A model generated the notes under the pieces. The model was not told where the DNA came from. It worked only from the letters and a program-made list of their open reading frames with translations, and did not search any database. Shown in pieces: positions 37,104 through 48,605 of a stretch of 64,000 nt of DNA (position 1 is its first letter; each line of letters opens with the position of its first letter). The DNA comes from Tetradesmus obliquus (taxonomy: Eukaryota > Chlorophyta > Chlorophyceae > Sphaeropleales > Scenedesmaceae), in contig CP126195.1 of assembly GCA_030272155.1 (NCBI GenBank), forward strand, positions 3,579,001 through 3,643,000, read 5' to 3'. Both the position numbers and the translations under genes were made by a program.

Positions 37104-37436
37104 AAGTAGTGGTGATTTCTGTGCTCCGATGCTGTCCGCCTGCAGCCGCAGGCAAAGGCTTAGGTGGTCAGGGTTATTTGGAAGCCGGCAGGTGTTGCGC
37201 CAAAACACGTTACCCCCACCACAGTAGCAAGACGAAGCCATTCACAGCCACAGCATTACAAAAGGCCTTGCCTTACCTCGCTGGGTTCACCCAAAGCACA
37301 AGCACTGCCCATAATTGAGCTAACAACTGATAATACCCCGCAACTTGCAGGCAAGGAACATGCATACAGAACCGAGCAAGTGATGCCATGCACCTGCTGT
37401 TGAAGCAAGCCTGCAGTGTCGTGGCACTTCAAGAGC

Positions 37437-37471
<35 letters not shown>

Positions 37472-37771
37472 TAGTGATGCAGCCCACCTGACGTGTTGTG
37501 CTGCTGCCGGGTAGCCGCCACTACCTGCCGCTGCCAGCACCAGAGACGACGTCTGCAGCGGCAGACCTGACCCCTGCTGCTGCTGCTGCTGCTGTATGCC
37601 GCTGCTGCTCCTAGCCAGTGCCCCAATGGTGCCTTGCCGCTGTAGCGGCACGCCAGCAAGAGCAGCAAACGGCGTAGCTGCTGCTGCTGCTGCAGCAGCA
37701 GTTGCATCACTCCCAGCAGCACCAAGCAGCTGCTGTGGGTAGGGTCCTTCTGCTGTCCCAGGCCAATCATA

Positions 37772-37821
<50 letters not shown>

Positions 37822-38302
37822 GCCTGCTGTAGCTGGGTGATTGAGCAGGGGCAAGGTCGCTGTGCTGCATGCCGGCGCCAGCAGTCAAGCGCTGCTGCTG
37901 CGCACACACCCCTGCAACCTGCTGCTGCTGTTGCTGCTGCTGCTGCAGCTGCGATGCAAGTGCATCAGCATCAAACCGCGAGGGCTTTGTACTGAGCAGC
38001 TGAATTGCCTTGCCATACAGCTCGTCTGAACCCTGGCGGGTCAGCCCTGCAGCATATCCAAATCCCTGAACCTCAGCTTCAAAACCAAACCCTGGCGGGC
38101 CAAACCCTAAACCGCCAGGTGTCACCGGCGGTACAGCTGCCCGACCGTGAAGACCCAAATCATTCAGGATCTCACGGCGCGATTGCTGCCTGATGAGCTC
38201 CAAGCTGTCATTGTTCAAAAACTGCCCCAGTGACTCTGACAGCTGCTGGGTCTGCTGCCTGCTGACGTGGCGACTAAAGGGCGTCAGATCTGCAGACTCA
38301 CC

Positions 38303-38339
<37 letters not shown>

Positions 38340-38484
38340 GCTGCTGCTGCTGAGTCCCCATAAGGCCTGTAAGCTGCAAAGGGCATCTGGCCCTCGTGCC
38401 CCGCCCCGCTCCAGAACTCCTGCCTCTCCGCGGCCTGCTGCGCCAAGCCTTGCTGCTGCAGCTGCTGCAGCATTAGCAGCCGCC

Positions 38485-38516
<32 letters not shown>

Positions 38517-39015
38517 GTGGCATCACCTGGCCCTGTGGCTAACTGCTGCTGGTGAGCCAGGCTGCCCGCAGCACCTGCAGCATGATCAATGGCAGGCACA
38601 CTTGCTGCTGCTGCTGCTGCACTCACAGGCATTCCTGGTAGAGTCATGTGCGCCCACTGCCCAGACCCTGCAGGGTTGCTGGCACTGGGGTTCAGCAGCA
38701 GACGCTGCTGCTGCTGCTGCTGGTGGTGGTGATGATGGTGGTGGTGGTGGTGGTGTCCAGCAGCTGCTGCTGATCCTGCAAATGATCCACCTCGCAGCAA
38801 CTGCTGCTGCTGCTGCTGCCCTGCAACTGCCTGCACCATGGCATACGCATGCTCCTGCTGTTGCTTCTGCAGCAGCATCTGCTGCTGCTTTGCCATCATG
38901 TCCTGCAGGCTGAATGCACCTGCCACGCCGCCCCCATACGCCCCTGCTGCCACTGCTGCTGCTACTGCCAACCCCTGATCCAAGCTGTCATCAGGCACTG
39001 CAGCATCTCTGGCAG

Positions 39016-39048
<33 letters not shown>

Positions 39049-41065
39049 TCCCTGCAGGCTGCAAACCAGTCCCCTCCCTGTATGCAGTGCCTGCTGCACC
39101 AGAGCCGGCAGCAGCAGCAGCAGCAGCAGCAGCTGTTTCGTTGCCGACAGCAGCATTCCATGCCGCTTCATGGCTGCTGATATAAGGCACAGGACTCTGC
39201 AGCATTGACTGTGCTGCTGCTGCATCTGCCTCAAGTGCTTGGATCCTTGATAGGCGAGGTGTGCCACATAAACCGCTGACACTACGCTGCAGGGTTTTGG
39301 GGGAGCCCATAAACCCCAAAGCCCCACCAGCCCCACGAGGGCTCAAGGGTTCGGTGCGCCGAGGAGTGACAGCGAGGTTTAGGTGGCCGAGGTTTAGCTG
39401 GTCTGCTGCTGCAGCAGCTGCAACAAAGGCATGCGTGCTGGCGCCTGCTGCTGCTGCTGCTGCTGCACCGCTGCCGCTGCTGCGGCGATGGCTGCTACCT
39501 GTTGCTGCTGCTGCTGCTGCTGCTGAGGGGCTGCACGGTTGTTCACGCATTGCCGCTGCTTGAGCTGCTGCATTTGCTGCAGCGATTGCAGCAGCAGCAG
39601 CCACCACGCCTGCTTTGGGTGTGCCCTCCGACCTGCCTTGCCCTTGCTGCCCTGCTCCTCCCTTCCCGCCATTCATAGCAGCAGTAGCAACAGCAGCAAG
39701 TTGCGCTAACTTCGCTGTTGCTGCCTCCAGCAACTTCTGTGTGTTAGCGACAGCATCACCAACAGCAGCAACAGCAGCAGGGGGGTCATCTGCAAGGTAC
39801 CCCAGGCCCGCCCGCTGCAGCTTTGCTGCATCAACAGGCGTGGGCTGCTGCCGCTGCCAGCGCTGCTGAAGGCTCAGCAGCTGCGGCAGCATGTACTGCA
39901 GACGCTTGTGCTCTGCAGCAGCCTCTTTTAGCTGCTCCCGTAGCTGCTGCTGCTGCTGCTGCTGCTGTGAGGCGACAGCAGATGACCCCGGGGGCATGCC
40001 ATGTCCCGCTGCTGCTGCTGCCGCTGCTGCAGCTTCATCCAGCGGCTTGGGAGAGGCTCCGCATGTCATTTGACTTGCTGCTGCTGCTTCTGCCGTTGCT
40101 GCTGCTGCAGAGCCGGAGCTAGGTGGTGCTGCTGCTGCCAACAGTGCAGGCCCTGCAGCTGCTGTGCCTTGGGCAGCATCCAAGGTTTGGGCCGGCCCAG
40201 CTCCTACAAGATGATGCTGCTGCTGCTGTGCAGCTTCACCTGGTGCCTCACCAACAGGCACAGCATCTGATGCACTATGCAGCCCTGCTGGCACTGCTGA
40301 CCCTGCTGCAGCAGCACCATCAGCCTGCTGGGCTGCACCAGGCGCCCCACTCTGCAAGCTGCTGCAGCTGCTGCTTGTGCCGGCGCTGCAGGCACTACCA
40401 GTCAGCTGCTGCTGCTGCTGCTGCTGTGCCTGGCCACCTAAACCCCCTAAACCCAAGTCCAGCAGGCCCGGTGCACCCAGCCCTTTCAGCAAGCTGCCTG
40501 CTGCTGCCCGCCCAGTCAGCGGCCACGTGCTTGTGCGATGAAGCAGATGAGCAGCACCTGACACTGCTGCTGCCGTTGTCGCTGCTGCCGTTGTTGCTAC
40601 TGCTGCTGGATCGCAGCTGTCCAGCACTGACAAGGCAGCAATGCAGCTGATGCTACGGGGAAGGCCACCAGCACCAGCAGCAGTAGCAGCGGCAGCAGCA
40701 GCAGCAGCGGCGGCCTCTGGCCCTAGCTGCCCCATCAGCCTGTCCAAGCGCGTGTTAAGTGTGGACAGCAGCTGCTTCTTAACCAACGCAATGCTGCTGC
40801 TGCTGCCGGCTGCGGTGCTGCTGCTGTGGAGGTGTGCAGCATGTTGTGTGCCACCCTGGCCATCAGCCTGCTGATGATGCTGCTGCTGCTGCTGCTGCTG
40901 GTGGTGGTGGCAAAGCTGAGGTCCAGGGTTTTCTGTACTTTGAGGGCCAGGCTGCGCTGTTGTACTGCCACTAACAGGACATGCAAGTGGCAGCAGGGGG
41001 CCGCAAGAGGCAGCAGCAGCAGCCGCAGCAGCAGAGATGGGCTGTGCAGAGCCACTTCCTGCAGC

Positions 41066-41134
<69 letters not shown>

Positions 41135-42453
41135 GTTGTGTGGTGAGGCGCTGCTTGGCCAGGCAGCAGCACCTGGTGGTGGTTTGGCTGGGGAGTTGAG
41201 CAGCCAAGGAGACGGCCGCTGCTGCTGCTGCTGCTGTTGGTGGCTGCAAGTGCTGCTGTTCCGTTGCACAAGCCCAGGAGATAGGGGCACGCCTGCTGAG
41301 CAGCAGCACACCCAGCAACAGTTTATATGTTTTGGGGACATGTTACATCTACAAAGGCGGAGACGCCGCTGCTCAAGAGCTATGTCAGGTCACCTCGCTT
41401 GTTGGGCACCAAAATATGTTTGGTGAGCATGTCTGTGGCTGACCACACCAGAAGACATCACGCCTTGCCTGCTGCAACATGCCAGCAACATGCTGTTGAT
41501 GTACCTCCTCTGCCATTGATCACACACAACAATCTATGTATGAGGCTGATATCTGAGGTGTTGATAAAAAGAAAAATGCAGCAGCAACCATATGCATGCC
41601 TCCCAATGCCTCACCTTGCAGCACCCTGCCAGATGCTGAACGTGCCAGCAGATGACCACCACCAGCAGCGGCAGCAGCAGCAGCAGCAGCAGGCGACTGC
41701 GGCCAGCTGCTGTTGCCGTTGCCATCACCCCTGCTTGCCACTACACCACCCCCCAGGCTGCTGCTGATGGTGCTGTTGGCCCGCGCCAGCAGCAGTGAGG
41801 ACCCAACAGGAGACGCAACCCCTGCAGGCGCCTCTCCTGCTGCTGCTGCTGCTGCCAGACTGCCAAACGCCTGCTGCTGCTGCTGCTGGTAAGGCTGCTG
41901 CTGCTGGTGGTGCTGCTGGTACTGCAGCACGTTGGAACCGGAGCGCTGCAAAGCTGAGGAGGCAAAAGACGGCGCACGCGGCAGCCCCACCTGCTGCTGC
42001 TGCTGCCGCTGCTGCGCCATGCTATGCAGTACACCCTCGCGCTTTTGCAGCGCTGTCTCCTGCAAGCCCAGAAGCTTCTGACGCTTGATGCTCAGCGCAG
42101 CCTGCTGCTGGCTGCGCTGCTGCTGCAGCTGCTGCTGCCGCTGCCCAAACGCCGCTGACAGCTGCTGCTGCGCTGCCAACCCCACGTCTCCCTGCTGCTG
42201 CTGCTGCTGCAGCAGCAGCTGCTGCTGGTGACAGTACTTTTGCAGCAGATGTGCGTCTTGCGCATTCGCCTGCTCATTTGCCCCCGCAGCATCAGCGTCA
42301 ACTTTAGCCAGCGCTGCTGAAACCTTGGACAGGTGGCTGTCAAGGAACAGCAGCTGCTCCTGCAGGGTTTGGGGCTCTTGCGGCTGCTGCTGCAGCTGGC
42401 ACGACAGGCTGGAAGTGCGGGAGCGCAGCAGCGACGGCTGCGGCGTGATCGCC

Positions 42454-42493
<40 letters not shown>

Positions 42494-42614
42494 GTGTCTG
42501 CTGCTGCTGCTGCTGCTGCTGGTGGTGTTGCGCAGCTGCTTGCTGGGTGGACAGCTGCACCAGCGGTGGCTGCTGGTTGGCGAGCAGAGCAGCAGATGCT
42601 GACTGCTTCAAGCC

Positions 42615-42650
<36 letters not shown>

Positions 42651-43463
42651 AGGCAGCAGCTGCGCTGTGCTTGCCTCTGTCTGCTTTGCTTGTGCCACTG
42701 CAAATGGAGACGGCAGGTCGGCAGCAGCTGCACCTGCACCTGCTGCTGCTGCTGGTGGTGATGGTGCTACAGCTGCCATGTCAGCAGTTGGGGGTGTGGG
42801 GGTGCGCTCGCTGTTGGACACAGCGCTCAGCTGAGCAGCAGGAGCTGCTGCTGCTGCTGCTGCTGCTGTGGGGGCAGCAGCAGGTGTGGAGCCCTCGAGC
42901 TGCAGCATAGCAGCAGCAGTAGCAGCAGCAGGGGTGGTGACTGGCACTGCTGGCACTCCTAGGGCATCTGCTGACATGGTGACGCCCACAGCAGGTGCAC
43001 CAGCAGCTGCAGTGGTGCTGTCACCTGCTGCTGTTGAAGTACAGCCTGGGACGGCAGACATGATAGGCTCCTGTTCAGCAGCAGTGGCTGGGCCTGCACT
43101 TGACGTAACTGCAGGCGAGCTGAGGACGGCTGCTGCTGCTGCCGGGCCTGCTGGTGCTGCTGTCAGTGTGTCACTGCCAGCTGCCTGCGGCTGGGTACTG
43201 CTGGTATCCTGCAGGGGCAGTCTTGGAGGTGATAGCTGTTCAGCAGGCTGCGCATCCTCCGCAGCATCAGCTGCTGTGGGCGCAACATACTGCTGCTGCT
43301 GCTGCTGCTGCTGTACAGCAGGCTCTGCTTGTGCGCCCTGCTCCTCACGGGCGCGAGGAGCCGCGCCAGTCATCACATCTGGTGCACCATCATCATCACC
43401 AGCACCAGCACCAGCGTGCTGCGCTTGCAGGGCAGGGGCACCTGGCTGAGCCTGCCCTTGCAT
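31950..43463 (-). CDS. Giant Gln/Ala-rich low-complexity protein, probably nuclear; family not recognised
   Basis: Five exons, 43463-41615, 41292-37488, 37139-34795, 34494-33595 and 33085-31950, join in phases 1, 2, 1, 1 to one 10,035-nt frame (3344 aa). The protein is dominated by poly-Gln, poly-Ala and some poly-Gly and poly-His runs from CAG/GCA triplets. Islands of normal complexity: a likely coiled coil in exon 1 (LQEQLLFLDSHLSKVSAALA and following); SLGQFLNNDSLELIRQQSRR in exon 2; a basic GRGKGRKGRPPGRGK segment resembling an AT-hook; an acidic stretch (YESDDDGDYDTSGFEHEGF); and basic clusters AKRRRSS and KKRRRRRKAK that could be nuclear localisation signals, all in exon 3. I recognise no catalytic domain. 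A transcriptional or chromatin co-regulator is a guess. Upstream exons may exist: the ATG at 43463 is preceded by a plausible CAG acceptor. The neighbouring rhodanese gene is divergent. Confidence 0.7.
33211..33445 (-). repeat. Tandem repeat and exon-edge copy in the last intron of the Gln/Ala-rich gene
   Basis: A unit of about 117 bp beginning CAGCAGGCAGCAAGCTGTAC occurs at 33211 and again at 33328, each with a shared GTGCCAGTACTGGTGA core. At 33420-33445 lies a diverged copy of the end of exon 4 (CTGCTGCCTCAG followed by a GT donor). The whole stretch is inside the intron between 33595 and 33085. Confidence 0.75.
34720..34800 (-). repeat. Short tandem copy near the exon 3 donor of the Gln/Ala-rich gene
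   Basis: TATGACAGCG(C/T)TG..GGAGCAACCC occurs at about 34717-34740 and again at about 34756-34780, just downstream of the exon 3 donor (exon end 34795). Confidence 0.65.
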
Positions 43464-45151
43464 CTGCCTGCTGCAGCTGTTGCTGCGGCAGCAGTGAGCT
43501 TAGGTACCTGCTGTAGTGCTTGCTGTATTGTGCCTGGCCACTACGTGCGTGTGGCTGCCGGTGGTGTGAACAGCTGGGCAATTGGACTGCAAACACCTGC
43601 GCAATCTACCTGACGACCTTGCCAGGCCACCTGAAGGCTGCTGTCCTGGAACACAACAGATACCGATTATGGTGCGACCCACGATTACAGGCTGCACACC
43701 ACGAGCTGCAGCTGCAATCAGCCGCAAATGCACTCCTGGCAGGCCTGTGACAGCAACAGCAGCAGGTGGCGGGGAAAGGATCATCAGTTAGCTTGCACGC
43801 GTTATCCTTGCAGCAACTTTAGGAGATGCTGTAAGCATCATATTGAATCAAACAACGCGATCTTGTTTGCATGGCATGGCAAGCATGCAACCGAGAGCAG
43901 GTTGAAGGCTCTGACCGCGAAACAGACCGCACAGCCAAGATACGGTTGTGATTGCACACCAGAGCTCATGTTCGTAAAACAATGATGTAAAAGAAGGAGA
44001 GGCTGGCTGTGATCGTATCTTCGCTGGGCAACGCACCTGCCAAGCACCTGGCAGGGTTGTTCTGCTCTGAGATAGGTATTTATCGCTGCATATTGTGGTG
44101 TTTAATTTACGTTGCAAGCAGTAAGCGTGCTGCGGCACGTGTGAACGCTGAGCACAGGAGCAAGCAATTCATTGGACAAGCATAGAGGAATATAACTGTC
44201 GCTACAACGCTGCATGCTGCAGGAACAGCTGCAGCAGAGTGACTGAAGTCGAAGGGGGTCTCACTGACTGAAGTGACACATCGCCGCGTCGGCAGGTGCA
44301 CACGCGCGGTTTAGAAGCACCAGCAATCCACCCTCAGCAGGTGCCCATTAACCATACCTGCAGTGCCGTTGAATCAAGCACTTGAATTTATTCTTGGTTT
44401 CGTCTGATACAGAGGTGCATAGAGCTCTGAAAGCCACCACGCTGCTTTACTGAAGTGCTAGAGCAGATGTTGCTGGTTTGCTGTACATTTGTGGTTTGAG
44501 CTTGGTGCCAGTATTGCAGTATCTGTAAGAGGCGCAGTTTCTTCATATTATGAAATCGGGGTCGAGGCAGAAGACACTCATGGAGACCCCTCCGTTGTTT
44601 TTTCTGAGGCCGTCACGCGTGTCAGTATTTTGCATCGTTTTGAGCCTGAATCTCCAGGTGTCCAGCAGTGCTGTTGATCTTTACTTGGTGAAACTCATAT
44701 CTCAAGGGGCTTATTGTGATTGTCAAGAAAGACAGTGATGCATCAAACCATTGACTACACAACCCTCCCAACTGTGCCACACTGCAAACGACGAACAGTA
44801 AGGTGGCAGCACATGAGCTGCTGGGCTACCAGAAAACATAGAAATTGATGATTTGCACCATGCAAAAGTTGTTGCAATCACCAGGTGTGCAGGCTGGAGG
44901 CCTACAGGACATTCAAGATATTCTTGAGATTTTGCTGCTTGTGACCTGCCCTTGGTCAGTCTAGTGACGTCGGACAGAAAAGCCTTGAAAGGCATGAACC
45001 TGCTTCGTTCCCACGTTCGCGTTTCTCGTCGCTGTCTTCATCGACTGGATCTGCTTCTGCACCAGGCTTTCCCTCGTTCCCTCCTTCGCACCACCAGCTG
45101 ATCTTCGAGATCCCAGCTTGACATTGAATATTTAGTTTAATTAACATTATC
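43464..45151. other. Divergent promoter region
   Basis: About 1.7 kb between the Gln/Ala-rich gene (minus) and the rhodanese gene (plus). No conserved coding segment is visible. The 30 bp before the rhodanese ATG (45122-45151) are strikingly AT-rich (GAATATTTAGTTTAATTAAC) compared with the GC-rich surroundings and probably form its 5' UTR or core promoter. Confidence 0.5.
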
Positions 45152-45637
45152 ATGCAGCAGGCTCTGGCAACACGCGGTCGCGCATGCGGCGTTACTGGTG
45201 TCCCTCGAACCAGCAGCACCCGCCCAGCAGTGCGTAGCTTGGTCTGCAGGGCCGCAGCAGACAAGACACCATTCATTCCACCATGGAGGGATGTGTACAA
45301 CGATCTCAAGTCAAAGGGCCTGCGAACAGTAGCGCCTGAGGAAGCAGCAGAGCTGCTGGCCACTGGTGAGTGCTTTTGAGTCACTTGCGGGTAACTGGGG
45401 CAGATGCATGCAGCAGCAGCGCCTGCAGGTGTCCGCATACGCCTCGTATTGCGGTGGTATGTCCATGAATGGCAAGAAGGTATGTGGTTCGCTGGCTTCC
45501 ATGCTTGCATGGACGCATGAAGGTGTCCAGCACTGCTGCTGACGAGGCACGCGAGTCACAGCCGGCACACAGGCGTGCTGACACAGCATGCTTACTTCAG
45601 ACATGTGTATCCATGCATGCATGTATAAAGGAAGCAG

Positions 45638-45679
<42 letters not shown>

Positions 45680-46893
45680 AGTTGTTGTGCCTGCTCAACA
45701 GCCTCGCAGGTGGTCACATTGCGCATGGTCATGCTGTTGGGCGCCTGATGCCACGACAGCCAGAAACAGCTGCACACAGCAGGCGAGAGGGACATGGGCA
45801 GTTACACCACACACTGACACATGCGCCCTTGCTTTGTCCTGCTGCTGCTGCTGCTGCAGGCAAGTGGGCGCTGATTGATGTGCGCCGGCCAGACCAGTTT
45901 GAGGAGGGCCATGCGCAGGGCAGTGTGAGCGTGCCCATGTACAGCAGGCTGGACATGAGCCAGGCTGACCTGGCCAAGGTATGTCATGTTCAGCAATAGC
46001 GCTTTCATGCATGCAAAGCAGCAGCATTGTGAGCGTGTCCATGTACAGCAGGCTGGACATGACCCAAGCTGACCTGGCAAAGGTATGTTGTGTTCAGCAA
46101 TAGCGCTTTGATGCATGCAAAGTAGCAGCATTGTGGGCGTGCCCATGTACAGCCGCTTCAACTTTAGCCAAGCTGACCTGGCCAAGGTGCGGGCAGCAGC
46201 AGCAGTGGTGTGCGGTTGTAGCACTGCAGGTTTGAGATCTGCACAGCAGCAACAGCAGCAGCAGCAGCAGTGTGAGCGTGCCCATGTACAGCAGGCTGGA
46301 CATGACCCAGGCCGACCTGGCCAAGGTATGTTATGTTCAGCAATAGCGCTTTGACACATGCAAAGTAGCAGCAGTGTAAGCGTGCCCATGTACAGCCACC
46401 CCAACTCGAGCCAGGCTGTTTTGGCCAAGGTGCGTGCTTTAGCAGCTGTGGTGTGCGGTTGTAGCACTGCAGGTTTGAGTTTGCACAGCAGCAGCAGCAG
46501 CAGTGTGAGCGCGCCCATGTACAGCTGCCTCAACTTGAGCCAGGCCGACCTGGCCAAGGTGCGGGCAGCAGCAGCAGCAGTGATGTCTCAAAGCATGAAG
46601 CATATCTTTGCTTGCTTTACGCACAAAAGCAGCAGCAGCAGCAGCGGGTTTCGATGAGCGCAGCTACATAGAGCCGCGTGGCCGCGGTCAAGGCCCGCGG
46701 CAGCAGCAGCTGCAGCAGTGCTGGCAGTCTGCACTGCAGCAGCTGCAGGTAGGCCGTCGCTGCCAGCAGATGCAGCAACTGCAACAGCACATAAACGGGT
46801 GGTGTGCTGTCAGGATTTTGAATGACGTACGCGCTAGCATGTACAGGGCAGTCGTGTCTCTGTTGTGCATCCTGCTGCCTGATCTCTCTCACA

Positions 46894-46930
<37 letters not shown>

Positions 46931-48449
46931 CAGGTCATGAAGCTGATTGCCTTCTCCTTCAACGGCGTGCAGCCCATCGACAGCAACGCCACCTTCACAA
47001 AGGACGCGCTGGCAGCATCACCAGCCAAGAAGTTCATCACGCTGTGCGAGGCAGGAGGCACCATGAAGCCCACCGTGAACTTCCCATTGGTGAGTGACGA
47101 TGAAGCCCACCGTGAACTTTTTACTGGTGGGTGACTGGGAACTTCAGAACCCTGCGTCTTCGTGACTTCTCACTTGCGAGTGAGCAGGAAATTTACAGCC
47201 AGGACAGCACCGTATTGTGTGGCCGAGAGTACTACGGTTTGCTGCATGTCTCAAGAGGGGCTGGCTGCTTTGCGTAGGCTGTTCCAGAAAATTACCACAA
47301 ACCAAGCACTGCCTTGAACCTGAGCATGTGCTTGTGTTGCCGCCGCTTCGTGTTTCCAACATCATTGCTTGGTCTTGCTGCACTTCATCGCGCAGGGCAA
47401 GCCCAGCCGCCTTCTGCGGGCTGCGCGAACCAACTGAAATTTGATTCACAGTGACCAAAGCACCTGACATGCTGCGCCTCTGCTGATCGCTGACTGATCT
47501 AATTGCAGGGCAAGCCCAGCCGCTCGCTGCAGGCTGCGTGGAAGCTGATGGCTGAGGGCGGCTTGGCCCCGGGTGACGTGGTGCACCTGGAGCGCGGGCT
47601 GTACGGCTGGTACCAGGCTGACCTGCCCATTGAGGGTGAGGGCTGAGTAGCACAGGTCAACAGCGCTGGAAGTCATTGCGAGCTGTTGTGTTGTGGTTGT
47701 GCTTTGCTGCATGCTGCTGGCCTTGGTGCTAGCTGCAGCGAGGGGGGCTGTACGGCTGGTACCAGGCGGACCTGCCCATCGAGGGTGAGGCCTTGATTGC
47801 TGTGTGTACCAGGCAGTTTAGATGCAAGCAAAGCGCTCGAACTTTGGGTGTTGCTGAGTAGTGTTGTGTGGTGGGTGGGTGGTAACCGCATGCTGCTGGC
47901 CTTGGTTTTGAGTGAAGTGTGGGGGCTGTACGGCTGGTACCGGGCTGACCTCCCCATTGAGGGTGAGGGCTGTGTAGCACAGGCCAACAGCGTTGGAAGT
48001 TGTTGCGAGCTGTTGTGTTCTGGTTGTTGACAGAGAGACTGTATTTAGTCGCATGCAAGCAAGTTGAATGCAAGCAAGTTGAATGAAGCAGTTGTGCTAT
48101 GCTGCGTGCTGCTGGCCTGAGTTTCAGCAGCGAGGGGGCTTGACAACAACCTCCCCTAATGCATTTTTTTGTTGCGTATGCTTGCAGGCACCTACACGCC
48201 CGACCTGGGCCGCACCCACAAGCCTGCGCAGGACCCGTCTTTCTATTTCCAGTCAAAAATAATCTCGCCCCGTGCCTGTTTGCTCTGCACATGCTTGCAG
48301 GCACCTACACGCCCGACCTGGGCCGCACCCCCATGGCTGCGCAGGACCCCGCATTGAACAGCATCGCGCAGTCCACCGGCTATGAGCAGCAGGCGGGCGA
48401 CAAGCAGCAGCCGGAGCCGGCGCAGAAGAAGAAGTGGTTCAACTTCTGA
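45152..48449 (+). CDS. Rhodanese-like domain protein, predicted plastid-targeted
   Basis: Single rhodanese (sulfurtransferase-fold) domain protein of 254 aa, resembling plant STR10/STR11-type plastid proteins. Exons: 45152-45365, 45860-45978, 46934-47089, 47509-47635, 48301-48449. The N-terminus (MQQALATRGRACGVTGVPRT...) is Arg/Ser/Thr-rich and lacks acidic residues, as in chloroplast transit peptides. Domain landmarks: LIDVRR (76-81), GHAQGSVSVPMYSRLD, CEAGGT active-site loop with Cys149, SRSLQAAW, and HLERGLYGWYQADLP near the end. The catalytic Cys is retained, so sulfur transfer or a redox role is possible; the substrate is unknown. The C-terminus is KKKWFNF. Intron 2 is assigned from the direct, in-frame LAK|VMKLIAF join; a possible extra exon at about 46650-46745 lacks a phase-compatible acceptor. 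Nearly every exon edge has copies in the adjacent intron. Confidence 0.87.
45917..46562 (+). repeat. Six tandem copies of the rhodanese exon 2 end, each with a splice donor
   Basis: The exon 2 end GVSVPMYSRLDMSQADLAK (45917-45978) plus donor recurs at about 46029-46082, 46133-46187, 46272-46325, 46376-46430 and 46504-46560. Each copy ends AAG or AAAG followed by GT: three with GTATGT, including the exon, and others with GTGCGG or GTGCGT. Spacer sequence (TTCAGCAATAGCGCTTT, CAG runs) is also shared, so the unit is about 105-120 bp. Only the first copy is joined to the rest of exon 2. Confidence 0.92.
47392..47432 (+). repeat. Copy of the rhodanese exon 4 start with acceptor
   Basis: GCAGGGCAAGCCCAGCCG followed by a diverged continuation repeats the acceptor and first codons of exon 4 (real start 47509), about 115 bp upstream. 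Confidence 0.75.
47738..47970 (+). repeat. Two copies of the rhodanese exon 4 end with donor
   Basis: GGGGGCTGTACGGCTGGTACC... ending GAGGGTGAGG occurs at about 47742-47787 and 47922-47966. Both repeat the end of exon 4 (GLYGWYQADLPIEG, real end 47635) with an intact donor. The intron sequence after each copy (TTGTGTGGT, CATGCTGCTGGCCTTGGT) is shared too. Confidence 0.85.
48176..48242 (+). repeat. Copy of the rhodanese exon 5 start with acceptor
   Basis: CTTGCAGGCACCTACACGCC and the next 40 bp repeat the start of exon 5 (real start 48301) 118 bp upstream, keeping the acceptor. Use of this copy would read GTYTPDLGRTHKPAQDPSFY and then give a different C-terminus, so it is a possible alternative exon. 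Confidence 0.8.
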
Positions 48450-48605
48450 CCTCGCTGCGGCTACGAGCAGCAGCTGAGCGGCAAGCAGCTGCAGCCGGCG
48501 CAGAAGAAGAAGTGGTTCGGCTTCTGATCTCGCTGCCGCAGCAGCAGCAGCTGAGCGGCAAGCAGCTGCAGCCGGTGCAGAAGTAGAACTGGTTCGTCTT
48601 GTGAG
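48450..48605 (+). repeat. Two degenerate copies of the rhodanese C-terminal codons and stop
   Basis: Downstream of the stop, CAGAAGAAGAAGTGGTTCGG..TTCTGA (about 48499-48526) and CAGAAGTAGAACTGGTTCGT..TGTGA (about 48577-48604) repeat the final AQKKKWFNF codons and stop, with the preceding CAGCAG..GCAAGCAGC segment. The pattern is the same as at the end of VMO-I gene A. Confidence 0.85.

Noticed and set aside
45917..46562. CRISPR-like or satellite interpretation of the regular repeats
   Set aside because: The units are coding-derived copies of an exon end with donors, the spacers are related to each other, and the gene structure is eukaryotic.
46608..46760. Possible rhodanese exon reading FDERSYIEPRGRGQGPRQ
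   Set aside because: Its end has a usable donor in phase 0, but no phase-compatible AG acceptor precedes it. Skipping it gives a clean in-frame join LAK|VMKLIAF at the expected place in the rhodanese fold.
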